Below are positions 18,777-27,748 of a stretch of DNA of 44,119 nt, piece by piece. The notes beneath the pieces are model-generated. The model was given only the letters and a program-made list of their open reading frames with translations, did not search any database and had not been told where the DNA came from. The stretch comes from Candidatus Kuenenia hertensis (GTDB lineage: Bacteria; Planctomycetota; Brocadiia; Brocadiales; Brocadiaceae), in assembly GCA_021646465.1 (NCBI GenBank), contig SOET01000022.1, positions 30,737-74,855 of the forward strand, in the 5' to 3' direction. A program made the translations under genes and the position numbers. How positions within the stretch are numbered: position 1 is the first letter of the stretch; each line of letters starts with the position of its first letter.

Positions 18777-19455
18777 AATAAGTACCAGTTAGACATTTAA
18801 TGTATTAATTTTCATTAGAATACCAAGCATTAGTTATAATCCTCAATAAGGTTGCTAAATGCTAAATTTAAGCCGTATTACAATATTGAAATTTTTAATA
18901 CCTTTAGCAGTTCTTAAAAATTCTCTCATTTTCGACTTTAAATATGTTTAATAATTAGACAGAGAAGGGTGCATTATCCTACAAATTCCATTTCAGTTTA
19001 ATTTAGTGTATTAAAGATGACCATTGTTTTAGCAAAAAAGCATCATAAATTTTTAAAAGGTTGAATATAGAAATAAATAAAAATTTAAATATTTTTGTCA
19101 GAAATGAGTCACGGTTTAAACCGTTCATTTAAAAAAGAGATAATTAGGTTTGTTTTTGAAATCATACATAAATCAATAAAAATTTTATTGTACTAACAAG
19201 TTATTACAGAAAGATATATGAATTACTCTAATGTTTTTTGGTTAAATATCATATTTAATTCAAATATACAAGGAAACAAAAAGGTTTATTAATGAAAACA
19301 TATACATTGCCTTTTGTGTTAAATAGTCTAGAAAAAAGGAAATTAAGAGTTGTATATATTTAATCCCCAATCGGAAAGAAACACAGTATTCTACAAACGC
19401 CAAAATTCTTTTATGGTCATTTTAGGTATGGATGTTGCATTGCAACCATGAATAG

Positions 19456-19484
19456 TTGATTTTGTTTAAAGTGCACTTTTAAAT
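19456..19484 (+). promoter_or_regulatory. Weak candidate promoter for the giant glycosyltransferase gene
   Basis: TTGATT at 19456-19461, a 17-base spacer and TTAAAT at 19479-19484 match four of six bases in each box. The start would be near 19491, only 24 bases before the ATG at 19515. In such AT-rich DNA the match could be chance. Confidence 0.25.
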
Positions 19485-19514
19485 TGTTACGCTATTTATA
19501 GAGTTTTTTAGTTT

Positions 19515-22500
19515 ATGAATAAACAATTAGCACTGGATTATTTTAAAAAGGCTGAAGATTGCAAAGTAAAGGGTTGTATTGAAGATGCTGTATCATATTA
19601 TGAGAAGTCACTTGAATATGATGACAGTTTTATTAGTGCCTACTATAACCTGGCAATTTCATACTATAAATTGGGCTTGTTCTCTGATGCAATTAATACG
19701 TTTGAAAAATTAATAGAGTTAAACCATGCAGATGCCTCTGTTTATAATAATATTGGCACACTATGTTTTAAGAATAACAATTTGGTTGATGCAATAAAGT
19801 ATTTTGAATTAGCCTTGTCTATCGAACCGAATTATGAAGAGGCAAAAAAAAACCTGGGAAATATACAAAAAAGATTAGGGGAAACATCAACAATTTTCCC
19901 GGAGAAACGATCTGTCAGCATCCATGAGCAAAAACAAAATATTGGTTTTGTTTCTGTGTGGTATGAACGTGGCCAGGCGTATGTAACGAAAGCAATCCGT
20001 GATGCATTAAGTGAGCAATATAATACCTTTATATTTGCTCGAAATGGAGGAACTCTTAATAATCCCTTAATAGAAACTACGGGTGAATGGCATGTTCCAA
20101 ATCTTGTGACGTATTCTAAATACAAGATTCCCAAAGAAATTTTAGTTGATTGGGTAAAATCTCATTGTATAACGGCTGTGTTTTTTAATGAAGAGTATAA
20201 CTTTGAATTAATAGAAGAAATAAGAAAACTCGGCGTTAAAACTATCGGTTATTACATTTGGGAATGGTTTAATCCCGACTATGTAAAACGATGTAATCTG
20301 GTCTATGATAAAATTATATGCCCTACAAAGGCGTGTTACGAAAAATTTAAAAGTTTAGGATTAGATAATATTGAATATGTTAGTTGGGGAATTGATTTAA
20401 ATCAATTTAAACCGGGGGAAACAAACGGGAATACTAAGGTACGATTTTTCCATCCTGCCGGATGGGGTGGTTTACATGCACGGAGAGGAACACAATTTGT
20501 TATAGACGCATTTGCAAAACTGAATAATTCAAAATCGGAATTGCTCGTTCATACGCAGTTTCATCAAGATGCAGCTACAATAGATAATTATTATCAGCAT
20601 TTGCTAAATGAACGAAATATAAAGATACAGTATGGTACAGTTCCACGCGAAGAAATCATACGAATGTATCAGGAAGCTGATGTTGCGATACTTCCTTCAA
20701 AGTGGGAAGGGTTAGGCTTGACTTTCCTTGAATCGATTGCCTGCGGTTTGCCAATTATTACAGTGGATGCTCCGCCCATGAATGAGTTTGTTATTCATGG
20801 AGAAACGGGCTTTCTCTGCCGTGTTGCTGAACGGCAAAAGTACGATGGTATTTTTGTTGATGGAGTACATGTAGATTTGAATGATATGGCTGAAAAGATG
20901 CGAATTATATCCGAAGATAACGCCTTACGTAAGAAAATGAGAGGGCGTATTCTCTCAACGAGAGTTTCAAACTGGGATTTTAAGAGCTTTCAACAAAAAC
21001 TTTTGAAAGTGTTAATGGAATTAATACCTGAATCAAACCGTAAAGGAGTGAATGTTGCTGCCGGAACAGGAGCAATGAGATCAATATATACCCTACGAAT
21101 GATTGATTCAAGTAAGACATTTGGAGTTGGACAGGAAATAATATCGGATAGGAATGATATTTTGCAACAGTTTGCTAATTGCGCGCTGGATATCCATCGG
21201 GTGCAAAATATTATTGAATCTCGTTTAGACCATATTAAAGAATTTACCGGCATTTCAGATGCTCCATTGGAGAAGTTAGTCGAAAATGCAGGTAAGATTG
21301 TTGAGGAGGAATGGCATAGGCATATTCAGAGTAAACGTCCAATAGATGAATATTATCGTAATGCACCTAATGAGGTCATATTTAGCTATGCAAACATGGA
21401 TGGGTCAGGTTCATTTTGGAGATTGGAATATATCTTAAGGTTACTCTCCGTTTTTATTTCAAAGGATGCCGCATTTCTCGACTTCGGCGCCGGGATTGGA
21501 GAAACGGGAATATATTTTTCTGGCAGGTGCAAAGTGACAACGTATGACCTGGCGAGTCGTACACAGGATTTTGCAAAATATCATGCTGAGAAATTGGGTG
21601 CAAAGATTAATTTTATGAGCAATCTTGAGGATATCAGAGAGAATACATTTAATATTATATCTGCGCAGGATGTTTTAGAACATATAGAGAATCCTATGCG
21701 CATTGTTGAAAGGCTTTGCAGTGCCTTGAAACCAGGCGGATATTTTGTAACGTCAGGATTCTGGTTTAACCCAAATGTTACTGGGCACCTGGCATCAAAT
21801 ATACAATATCGCGATACATGGCTGGATGATTTTAAGAATATGGGACTCAAATATACTTGTACGTTCAGAGGGAGTAATTGGGCAATCGCTGTTTTTCAAA
21901 AACCCAATCCTGGTATTGGGAAAAGAGAGATATTCAGTATTAGTTCCGACTGGATGCCTAAAGGCAGGCTTAAGCTGATATCAAAGAAGTATTCAGGATG
22001 TCAGCTTATCCGGGAGGATGATGGCAGGCAGTTCGTTGTAAAGGACAATTACAAAGAACCACTTGTTGTTCACCTGGTTGGGGCACGTTGGTCTAATCAT
22101 CCATGGGGGATGGAGAACGAAATATATAGAGAGCTTGAGAAATTTGGCGCTACCATTATAGATACAGATTTTAGAGGGGATTTTCAGCACCTGCCTGAAT
22201 TGTTACGGCAAGAGGCGCATGTATTGTTTGTTATAAAGGGAAATGGTATTCCACCTGAACTAATTATGAATTCACCGTGTAAGACTATTCTCTGGTATCA
22301 GGATGATGTATTTGCAACTGATCATGCATCAAAACAAATTTCATATAATGGATGGGCATTCGATACAGTCTATTCTTTCGATAAAATGGCACTGGATAAA
22401 TATCGTGAACTTGGGGTGAAAACCCCCCGATGGTTACCTCTCGCCATGAACCCCGAGGTGCATAGAAAAATGTATCTTATGAAGAAAGTACACGAGGTTT

Positions 22501-25500
22501 CGTTTGTGGGTAACATGTATCCTAATAGAAAGGCATTACTCGAAAGATTGGCAAAGCGATTTAATCTTTTTGTGAAAAGTGCATTTATGGATGAAATGGT
22601 AGAAATATTTAACAAATCAAAAATTGTACTGAATTTAGGAATAGGCCCAACGGGCATACAGAGCCGGGTATTTGAAGCGATGGGGTGTGGAAGTTTTCTG
22701 ATTACAAATGAAATTCCACACGAGTCACGTTTATTTGAAGACCGAAAACATCTAGTCTATTTTAATGATAAGAACATTGAGGAATTAATTGCGTATTATC
22801 TTAAGAATGAAGAAGAACGAGAGACTATAGCACTCGCTGGTTATAGAGAAGTACAGGCAAAACACACTTATGAGCAACGCATAAAAAAAATATTTTGCGA
22901 CATATTTCAAACTGAAGATGATTGCCGGCGGAGCGATACGAAAAGAAAGCATATGTATTCTACACATGGTGTGGAAAATGTTACTACGCCTGCATTATCA
23001 ATAGTTATTGCTACATGTAATAGAAAACTATTTCTCCAAAAGTGTATTGATAGTTTACTAAAAAACAGTGAACAAAGAATAGAGATTGTAGTTGTTACTG
23101 ATGAATGTGTTGATGATACACGAAAATGGTTAGATGAAATAAGTACAAAATATACGAATATCGTTCATATACCTAATAAAACACACGAAGGGTTGCATAA
23201 AAGTATAAATAGAGGAATAACTTTTACACAAGGGCAATACATTGGGCTTCTTAATGACGATATAGAGGTTACAAAAGGATGGGATTCTGCCCTGATTTCT
23301 CTTTTAGAAAGTAACCCGGAATACGGAGCGGCGGTACCTTTGGTTTTAGACGAAAACGGGTTTATAAGTTCTATGGGTTTAATAGAGGGGATAGTAAGTG
23401 CAAAACATCCTTCTATAAAACCAGTTCATGGTATAAGAGGATGGGTAGGGAGAGGGAAAAAACGAGATCAGGCGCCGGAAAGCACTCAGGTTCGTGAGGT
23501 AGAGTATGGATGCTATTTAATTGTGAAAAAAGAAGTGTTAGAAAAAGTAAATGGAATCGCCGAAGACCTTGGCAAATATTGTGTTGATGCAGATTTCGGT
23601 TTAAAAATACGCCATGCGGGATACAAAAATATGTATTGCCCAACAAGTATAGTGATTGATCATGGTTTAGACTTTGAATCAAAAAAAACTACCGAAAATA
23701 ATTTACGTAAAAGCCAGGAGCTATTTTTTAGGAAATGGTTGGCTTTTTATGTAGATGAAAACTATGGAGTCAAAATTAATAAAAAATTTCGAATTTTTAT
23801 TGCTTCAACTGTTGATAAAACAACTTTATTTCAACAAGTAAAAAACCACGTAAATTCTTTGTTGAAACAACACCACATAATAAATTCTGTTGTTTGTAAT
23901 GAAATTGCGATGAAAATGGATATTGATGTAATGAACCATATGTTCTTGGAATCTGTTATTTCTTTCCAACCGGATATATTAATTTTATTTGGCGGAAATG
24001 ATATTTACGCTCATACATTGAGGGATCTCAAAAGGAAATTAAACATAAAAATCATATCATGGTGGCACCCTGAGATTAATCACGATCCTTTGATAATACC
24101 GGATTGGGCTATTCAATTAAATAAAGAAACCGATGTGTGCATTTTTCCTAATGCTACTGTTGATTATGTAAAGAATGCTGAAAGAAAAGGAGTGAAATGT
24201 GGGTGTTTTCTGGATAAAAACGAACTCCTTGCAGATAAGCTGCCGCTTATTTTAAATGGAGCAATAGGGGACAGATTGCTTATTTATCAAAACGAAGTAA
24301 AAGAATTTTATTTTAGCTCTACAGAAAGAAAACTGTTGGAAAATTCAAAATTTTTAATAGATAAAGGGATAGGCATTGTAGCAGAACATCCTTTGATTAG
24401 CGTGATACGATCAAACCTGCTGTATTTGGAGGCATACATTATTCTTTCTGATTATTACATAAATAACAAAATGTATTTGAAAGCAAAAAAAATATTGCAT
24501 GCTGCGCTGAATGCCGGGTTAAAATCTCCGGAAATAGATAAGCGATTAGGAATGGTTTTTTACCAACTTGGTGAACTTGAAAAAGCGAAACCAATGATTA
24601 GAAGCGTCATTAAAAACGGATGTAAAGATATAAAACCATACAATGTTTTAGGGCAAATTTATATACGGGAAGAAAATCTTAAAGAAACCGAAAAAATATT
24701 AAAGAAAAGTTTGGAAGTCCATAAAAATAATCCTGTTAGTTTGCTAAACCTTGGAAAAATCTATAGAGAACAAAATAAAATAGATGAGTCTATTTTTTGT
24801 TTTCTGGAAGCAAAAAATGTTGATTATGATCTTAAATATAAAGACGATATTCGCGAGAATCTTGAGCATTTATATTCCAGGAAGGTGCTGGATATAAAAG
24901 ATTCTGGTATCAAAGTGACGATTTTTGTGCTTTCATTCAACAGGGCGAAATATATGGAGAGGGCGTTGTATTTATTCAGCAAACAAACATTTCCGCGAAA
25001 AGCCTTTGAAATAATAATTGTTGATAGCAGTACCGATAATACGAAAGAGGTCATTGGCGATGCAGTTAAAAGATATGGCTTTAATATCAGATATTTCTTT
25101 GTTCCTCCCGAAGGACCCGATCCAAACACAAGCTTGACTAATTTTGGGTTTAAACAGGCAAAGGGAGATATTGTTTTGTGGTCGCATCCGGAAATATTAT
25201 TTACTGAACGTATGATTGAGGAATTTTATAAACCGCACGTATATGAGGATAAATTGTGGGTAAGTGGCAGAATGGGTGTTGTATTAACAAGGGAGGAACA
25301 GGGCAAAATAGATCAGGTATGGAATAACGACCTCGATTACATTTTTGCAAATTATAATATCCGCAGGGAAGTTTATCGGTTGGGATACAAGTATTGGCTG
25401 CCATTGCTGCTTTCGTTTAAAAAGGATACGTATCTTAAAATAGGCGGTGTTACCGAGGATCTGCCTGTGCCTCGCCATACAGATTTAGATTTATTTTTCC

Positions 25501-25745
25501 GTATGCTGGCTATTGGGTTTTCAATCCATAATCCGCCAGGATTTCAGGGCATTCATCAGTGGCATCCGCCAATGGAAGAACGGGGTAAAGAACTTTTGCC
25601 GGTAATGGAGAAGAACAGGCAAATTGTATATGGTTGGAGAAGGGCATTTCTCCAGGGCGAATTGGAAGCGGAACAATATGCGATGAGAAATGAGGGTCAT
25701 GAGATTGGTATAGTTCCTAACATTAAAGAGGAAACAATCAATTGA
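19515..25745 (+). CDS. Giant multi-domain TPR-glycosyltransferase-methyltransferase protein
   Basis: This 2076-residue protein reads as a string of glycan enzymes. TPRs occupy residues 1-125. A GT4-type GT-B domain spans about 140-510, with EGLGLTFLESIACGLPIIT starting at residue 398. A SAM methyltransferase spans about 640-780 (DFGAGIGETG, then SAQDVLEHIENP). A CgeB-like GT-B domain spans about 850-1130 (PLVVHLVGARWSNHPWGMEN, FVGNMYPNRKALLERL, SRVFEAMGCGSFLITNE). A GT2 domain spans about 1155-1410 (LSIVIATCNRKLFLQKCIDS, GLLNDDIEV). A Rossmann-like segment of unclear type at 1425-1600 and a second TPR block at about 1630-1790 follow. A C-terminal GT2 spans 1799-2060 (VTIFVLSFNRAKYMERAL). No signal or membrane segment is seen. 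The ATG lacks a strong ribosome site. It heads the plus-strand sugar cluster and could add and methylate several residues in sequence. Confidence 0.85.
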   Translation: MNKQLALDYFKKAEDCKVKGCIEDAVSYYEKSLEYDDSFISAYYNLAISYYKLGLFSDAINTFEKLIELNHADASVYNNIGTLCFKNNNLVDAIKYFELALSIEPNYEEAKKNLGNIQKRLGETSTIFPEKRSVSIHEQKQNIGFVSVWYERGQAYVTKAIRDALSEQYNTFIFARNGGTLNNPLIETTGEWHVPNLVTYSKYKIPKEILVDWVKSHCITAVFFNEEYNFELIEEIRKLGVKTIGYYIWEWFNPDYVKRCNLVYDKIICPTKACYEKFKSLGLDNIEYVSWGIDLNQFKPGETNGNTKVRFFHPAGWGGLHARRGTQFVIDAFAKLNNSKSELLVHTQFHQDAATIDNYYQHLLNERNIKIQYGTVPREEIIRMYQEADVAILPSKWEGLGLTFLESIACGLPIITVDAPPMNEFVIHGETGFLCRVAERQKYDGIFVDGVHVDLNDMAEKMRIISEDNALRKKMRGRILSTRVSNWDFKSFQQKLLKVLMELIPESNRKGVNVAAGTGAMRSIYTLRMIDSSKTFGVGQEIISDRNDILQQFANCALDIHRVQNIIESRLDHIKEFTGISDAPLEKLVENAGKIVEEEWHRHIQSKRPIDEYYRNAPNEVIFSYANMDGSGSFWRLEYILRLLSVFISKDAAFLDFGAGIGETGIYFSGRCKVTTYDLASRTQDFAKYHAEKLGAKINFMSNLEDIRENTFNIISAQDVLEHIENPMRIVERLCSALKPGGYFVTSGFWFNPNVTGHLASNIQYRDTWLDDFKNMGLKYTCTFRGSNWAIAVFQKPNPGIGKREIFSISSDWMPKGRLKLISKKYSGCQLIREDDGRQFVVKDNYKEPLVVHLVGARWSNHPWGMENEIYRELEKFGATIIDTDFRGDFQHLPELLRQEAHVLFVIKGNGIPPELIMNSPCKTILWYQDDVFATDHASKQISYNGWAFDTVYSFDKMALDKYRELGVKTPRWLPLAMNPEVHRKMYLMKKVHEVSFVGNMYPNRKALLERLAKRFNLFVKSAFMDEMVEIFNKSKIVLNLGIGPTGIQSRVFEAMGCGSFLITNEIPHESRLFEDRKHLVYFNDKNIEELIAYYLKNEEERETIALAGYREVQAKHTYEQRIKKIFCDIFQTEDDCRRSDTKRKHMYSTHGVENVTTPALSIVIATCNRKLFLQKCIDSLLKNSEQRIEIVVVTDECVDDTRKWLDEISTKYTNIVHIPNKTHEGLHKSINRGITFTQGQYIGLLNDDIEVTKGWDSALISLLESNPEYGAAVPLVLDENGFISSMGLIEGIVSAKHPSIKPVHGIRGWVGRGKKRDQAPESTQVREVEYGCYLIVKKEVLEKVNGIAEDLGKYCVDADFGLKIRHAGYKNMYCPTSIVIDHGLDFESKKTTENNLRKSQELFFRKWLAFYVDENYGVKINKKFRIFIASTVDKTTLFQQVKNHVNSLLKQHHIINSVVCNEIAMKMDIDVMNHMFLESVISFQPDILILFGGNDIYAHTLRDLKRKLNIKIISWWHPEINHDPLIIPDWAIQLNKETDVCIFPNATVDYVKNAERKGVKCGCFLDKNELLADKLPLILNGAIGDRLLIYQNEVKEFYFSSTERKLLENSKFLIDKGIGIVAEHPLISVIRSNLLYLEAYIILSDYYINNKMYLKAKKILHAALNAGLKSPEIDKRLGMVFYQLGELEKAKPMIRSVIKNGCKDIKPYNVLGQIYIREENLKETEKILKKSLEVHKNNPVSLLNLGKIYREQNKIDESIFCFLEAKNVDYDLKYKDDIRENLEHLYSRKVLDIKDSGIKVTIFVLSFNRAKYMERALYLFSKQTFPRKAFEIIIVDSSTDNTKEVIGDAVKRYGFNIRYFFVPPEGPDPNTSLTNFGFKQAKGDIVLWSHPEILFTERMIEEFYKPHVYEDKLWVSGRMGVVLTREEQGKIDQVWNNDLDYIFANYNIRREVYRLGYKYWLPLLLSFKKDTYLKIGGVTEDLPVPRHTDLDLFFRMLAIGFSIHNPPGFQGIHQWHPPMEERGKELLPVMEKNRQIVYGWRRAFLQGELEAEQYAMRNEGHEIGIVPNIKEETIN

Positions 25746-25802
25746 TTGAATTGAAAAATAGTTTGATCTTACGATTGAATTTTATTACGGAGATATTAAT
25801 TT

Positions 25803-26741
25803 ATGTCAAATAATATACTGGTTACCGGAGGGGCGGGCTATCTTGGTTCAGTGTTGGTTCCTGAATTGCTGAAATTAGGGCATATGGTTACAGTTTTGGA
25901 TAATTTTATGTTTGGCCAAAACTCCTTGCTTGAATGTTGTGCGGATAATAATTTTGAAGTTGTTAGGGGAGATACAAGAGATGAAGAACTGCTTAAACGT
26001 CTCCTAAAAAAAGTGGATTATATTATTCCTTTAGCTGCATTGGTGGGAGCTCCTCTTTGTAGCAGAGATAAAATAGGGACAATAACAACTATTAAAGATG
26101 CTGCGGCTTTGCTGGCAAAACTGGCATCAAAAGAGCAGAGGATAATTATTCCAACAACGAACAGTGGTTATGGCATAGGTCAAAAAGATGTATATTGCAC
26201 GGAAGAAACACCGTTAAAACCAATTACTTTATATGGCAGGGCGAAAGTAGAAGCAGAAGCAATTATCCTGGAAAGGGAGAATTCCATAAGTTTCAGACTT
26301 GCAACTGTATTTGGCATGTCACCGCGCATGAGGCTTGATTTACTAGTGAACGATTTTGTTTATAGGGCAGTTAAGGACCGGTTTGTAGTAATCTTTGAAG
26401 GTCATTTTAAAAGAAATTATATTCACATCCGTGATGTGGCAAGGGCATTTATTCATGCTATTGACAATTTCAATACTATGAAAAATGAGCCATACAATGT
26501 CGGGTTGTCCGACGCAAATCTTTCTAAGCTCGAATTATCTGCAGAAATAAAAAAACAATTACCTGATTTTGTATATTTAGAGTCGTCGATAGGTGAAGAT
26601 CCTGATAAAAGGGATTATATAGTATCTAATGAAAAAATAGAAAAAACCGGATTTAAGCCGATGTATACACTGGAAATGGGCATTCGGGAATTGATTAAGG
26701 GATACACGATTATCACCAATAGTAAATATTCAAATGTGTGA
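25803..26741 (+). CDS. NAD-dependent sugar epimerase/dehydratase (extended SDR)
   Basis: This 312-residue extended short-chain dehydrogenase has the Rossmann motif TGGAGYLG near residues 8-15, an acidic cofactor-binding residue in VLDNF, the catalytic region TTNSGYG and the pair Tyr144-x3-Lys148 in LYGRAKVEAE. The C-terminal half contains KRNYIHIRDVARAF and YNVGL, usual for NDP-sugar-acting members. A GGAGAT ribosome site precedes the ATG. It is the first of the small sugar enzymes after the giant transferase. Neighbouring hddA/hddC suggest a GDP-heptose-derived substrate, but the exact reaction (epimerisation, reduction or dehydration) cannot be read from the sequence. A remnant of the tail of a paralogue lies at 35477-35522. 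Confidence 0.82.
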   Translation: MSNNILVTGGAGYLGSVLVPELLKLGHMVTVLDNFMFGQNSLLECCADNNFEVVRGDTRDEELLKRLLKKVDYIIPLAALVGAPLCSRDKIGTITTIKDAAALLAKLASKEQRIIIPTTNSGYGIGQKDVYCTEETPLKPITLYGRAKVEAEAIILERENSISFRLATVFGMSPRMRLDLLVNDFVYRAVKDRFVVIFEGHFKRNYIHIRDVARAFIHAIDNFNTMKNEPYNVGLSDANLSKLELSAEIKKQLPDFVYLESSIGEDPDKRDYIVSNEKIEKTGFKPMYTLEMGIRELIKGYTIITNSKYSNV

Positions 26742-26791
26742 AAGTATGAAGCAAAAGATGAACAAACTTAATAATCCGGGAAAACGAATGA

Positions 26792-27748
26792 ATGGATAAA
26801 ACCAGTAAGATTTATGTTGCAGGGCATTGCGGACTTTTGGGTTCAGCATTGTTGAAGCGATTAAAATCGGAAGGTTATTTAAATATCGTTACGAGATCTC
26901 ATAGATATCTCGATTTAACAAGGCAAGAGGTGGTAGAGAAGTTTTTTAAAAATGAACAACCGGAATATGTGTTTCTCTGTGCCGGACTAACGGGCGGTAT
27001 AATGGCAAACAAAACCTATCCTGCAACTTTTCTGCACACGAATATTGCTATTCAGGATAATGTTTTTGAGGCTTCCTTAAAATATAATGTAAGATATATT
27101 GTTTTTTATGGATCATCGTGTGCCTATCCCAGGAATTGCCCTCAACCTATAAAAGAAGAGTATTTGCTGACGGGAGAAATAGAGCAGACAAGCGAGGCTT
27201 ATGCAATAGCGAAAATTGCCGGAATACTTGCATGCAGGGCATATAACAGTCAATATAATGCGAACAGATTTATAGCTCTTCTACCAAATACGATGTTTGG
27301 GCCAAACGATAATTTTGATGTAAATAGGTCGCATGTCATTCCCTCTTTAATAAGAAAATTCCACGAAGCTAAAGTGAAAAATGAAAGTATTGTTGTCTTA
27401 TGGGGAAGCGGCAATCCGAGGAGAGAGTTTATCTATAGTGAAGATGTTGCTGACGCTTCTGTTTTTGCTGTGAAAAACGCGAAAAGACTTCAAAATACAC
27501 ATTATAATATAGGGTCAGGAATTGATTATTCAATAAAGGAACTTGCTGAGATCATATCAGAAATTGTTGGGTTTAAAGGAGGTATTGAGTGGGATGTTTC
27601 CAAACCAAATGGGGCCCCAAAAAAACTACTGGACAGTACCCATTTCCTGAATATGGGTTGGAAACCATCCACACCACTGGAAGGGGGGTTGAAAATAACT
27701 TATGAGTGCTTTCTGAACCAATGTTGTGTAAGAGGGGGTATGATTTGA
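26792..27748 (+). CDS. GDP-L-fucose synthase-like epimerase/reductase
   Basis: This 318-residue SDR is close to the Fcl/WcaG/ColC group. It has the nucleotide motif GHCGLLGSAL, the active-site stretch GSSCAYPRNCPQPIKEEYLL starting at residue 107 (Ser108/Ser109, Cys110) and Tyr137-x3-Lys141 in EAYAIAKIAG. GDP-fucose synthase uses exactly these Ser, Cys, Tyr and Lys residues to epimerise and reduce GDP-4-keto-6-deoxymannose with NADPH. The same fold serves GDP-colitose synthase and GDP-6-deoxyheptose reductases. With hddA, hddC and a ColD-like gene in the cluster, the last two are more likely than fucose. The stop overlaps the TTG start of the radical SAM gene. A decayed copy of its first 29 codons lies at 36480. 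Confidence 0.85.
   Translation: MDKTSKIYVAGHCGLLGSALLKRLKSEGYLNIVTRSHRYLDLTRQEVVEKFFKNEQPEYVFLCAGLTGGIMANKTYPATFLHTNIAIQDNVFEASLKYNVRYIVFYGSSCAYPRNCPQPIKEEYLLTGEIEQTSEAYAIAKIAGILACRAYNSQYNANRFIALLPNTMFGPNDNFDVNRSHVIPSLIRKFHEAKVKNESIVVLWGSGNPRREFIYSEDVADASVFAVKNAKRLQNTHYNIGSGIDYSIKELAEIISEIVGFKGGIEWDVSKPNGAPKKLLDSTHFLNMGWKPSTPLEGGLKITYECFLNQCCVRGGMI
27731..27738 (+). promoter_or_regulatory. Ribosome binding site fixing a TTG start
   Basis: AGAGGGGG at 27731-27738 sits 6 bases before TTG at 27745-27747, which overlaps the stop (TGA 27746-27748) of the previous gene. The in-frame ATGs at 27706 and 27721 have no such site and would add residues not expected before the SVDVLYIHP start of a B12-type domain. 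Confidence 0.55.

Larger units (their letters stand above)
18695..19514. other. 820-bp AT-rich divergent intergenic region
   Basis: No coding frame of note exists between the divergent glycan clusters. Visible items are the minus-strand promoter at 18748-18776 and a 14-base perfect palindrome at 19111-19124 (ACGGTTTAAACCGT). The palindrome is flanked by AAATGA at 19102 and TCATTT at 19125, so it could fold into a longer imperfect stem. A small palindromic motif, GTTGCATTGCAAC, lies at about 19433-19445, close to the giant gene. The length and symmetry suggest a regulatory region or a lost gene. No remnant protein could be recognised. Confidence 0.5.

Noticed and set aside
27706-27744. Upstream ATG starts for the radical SAM protein
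   Set aside because: The extra residues overlap the end of the Fcl-like gene and have no ribosome site. The TTG at 27745 has AGAGGGGG at good spacing.
26792-27748. Assignment as true GDP-L-fucose synthase
   Set aside because: The active site fits, but no GDP-mannose 4,6-dehydratase is nearby and the cluster points to heptose and 3-deoxy sugars, so only a family-level name is given.
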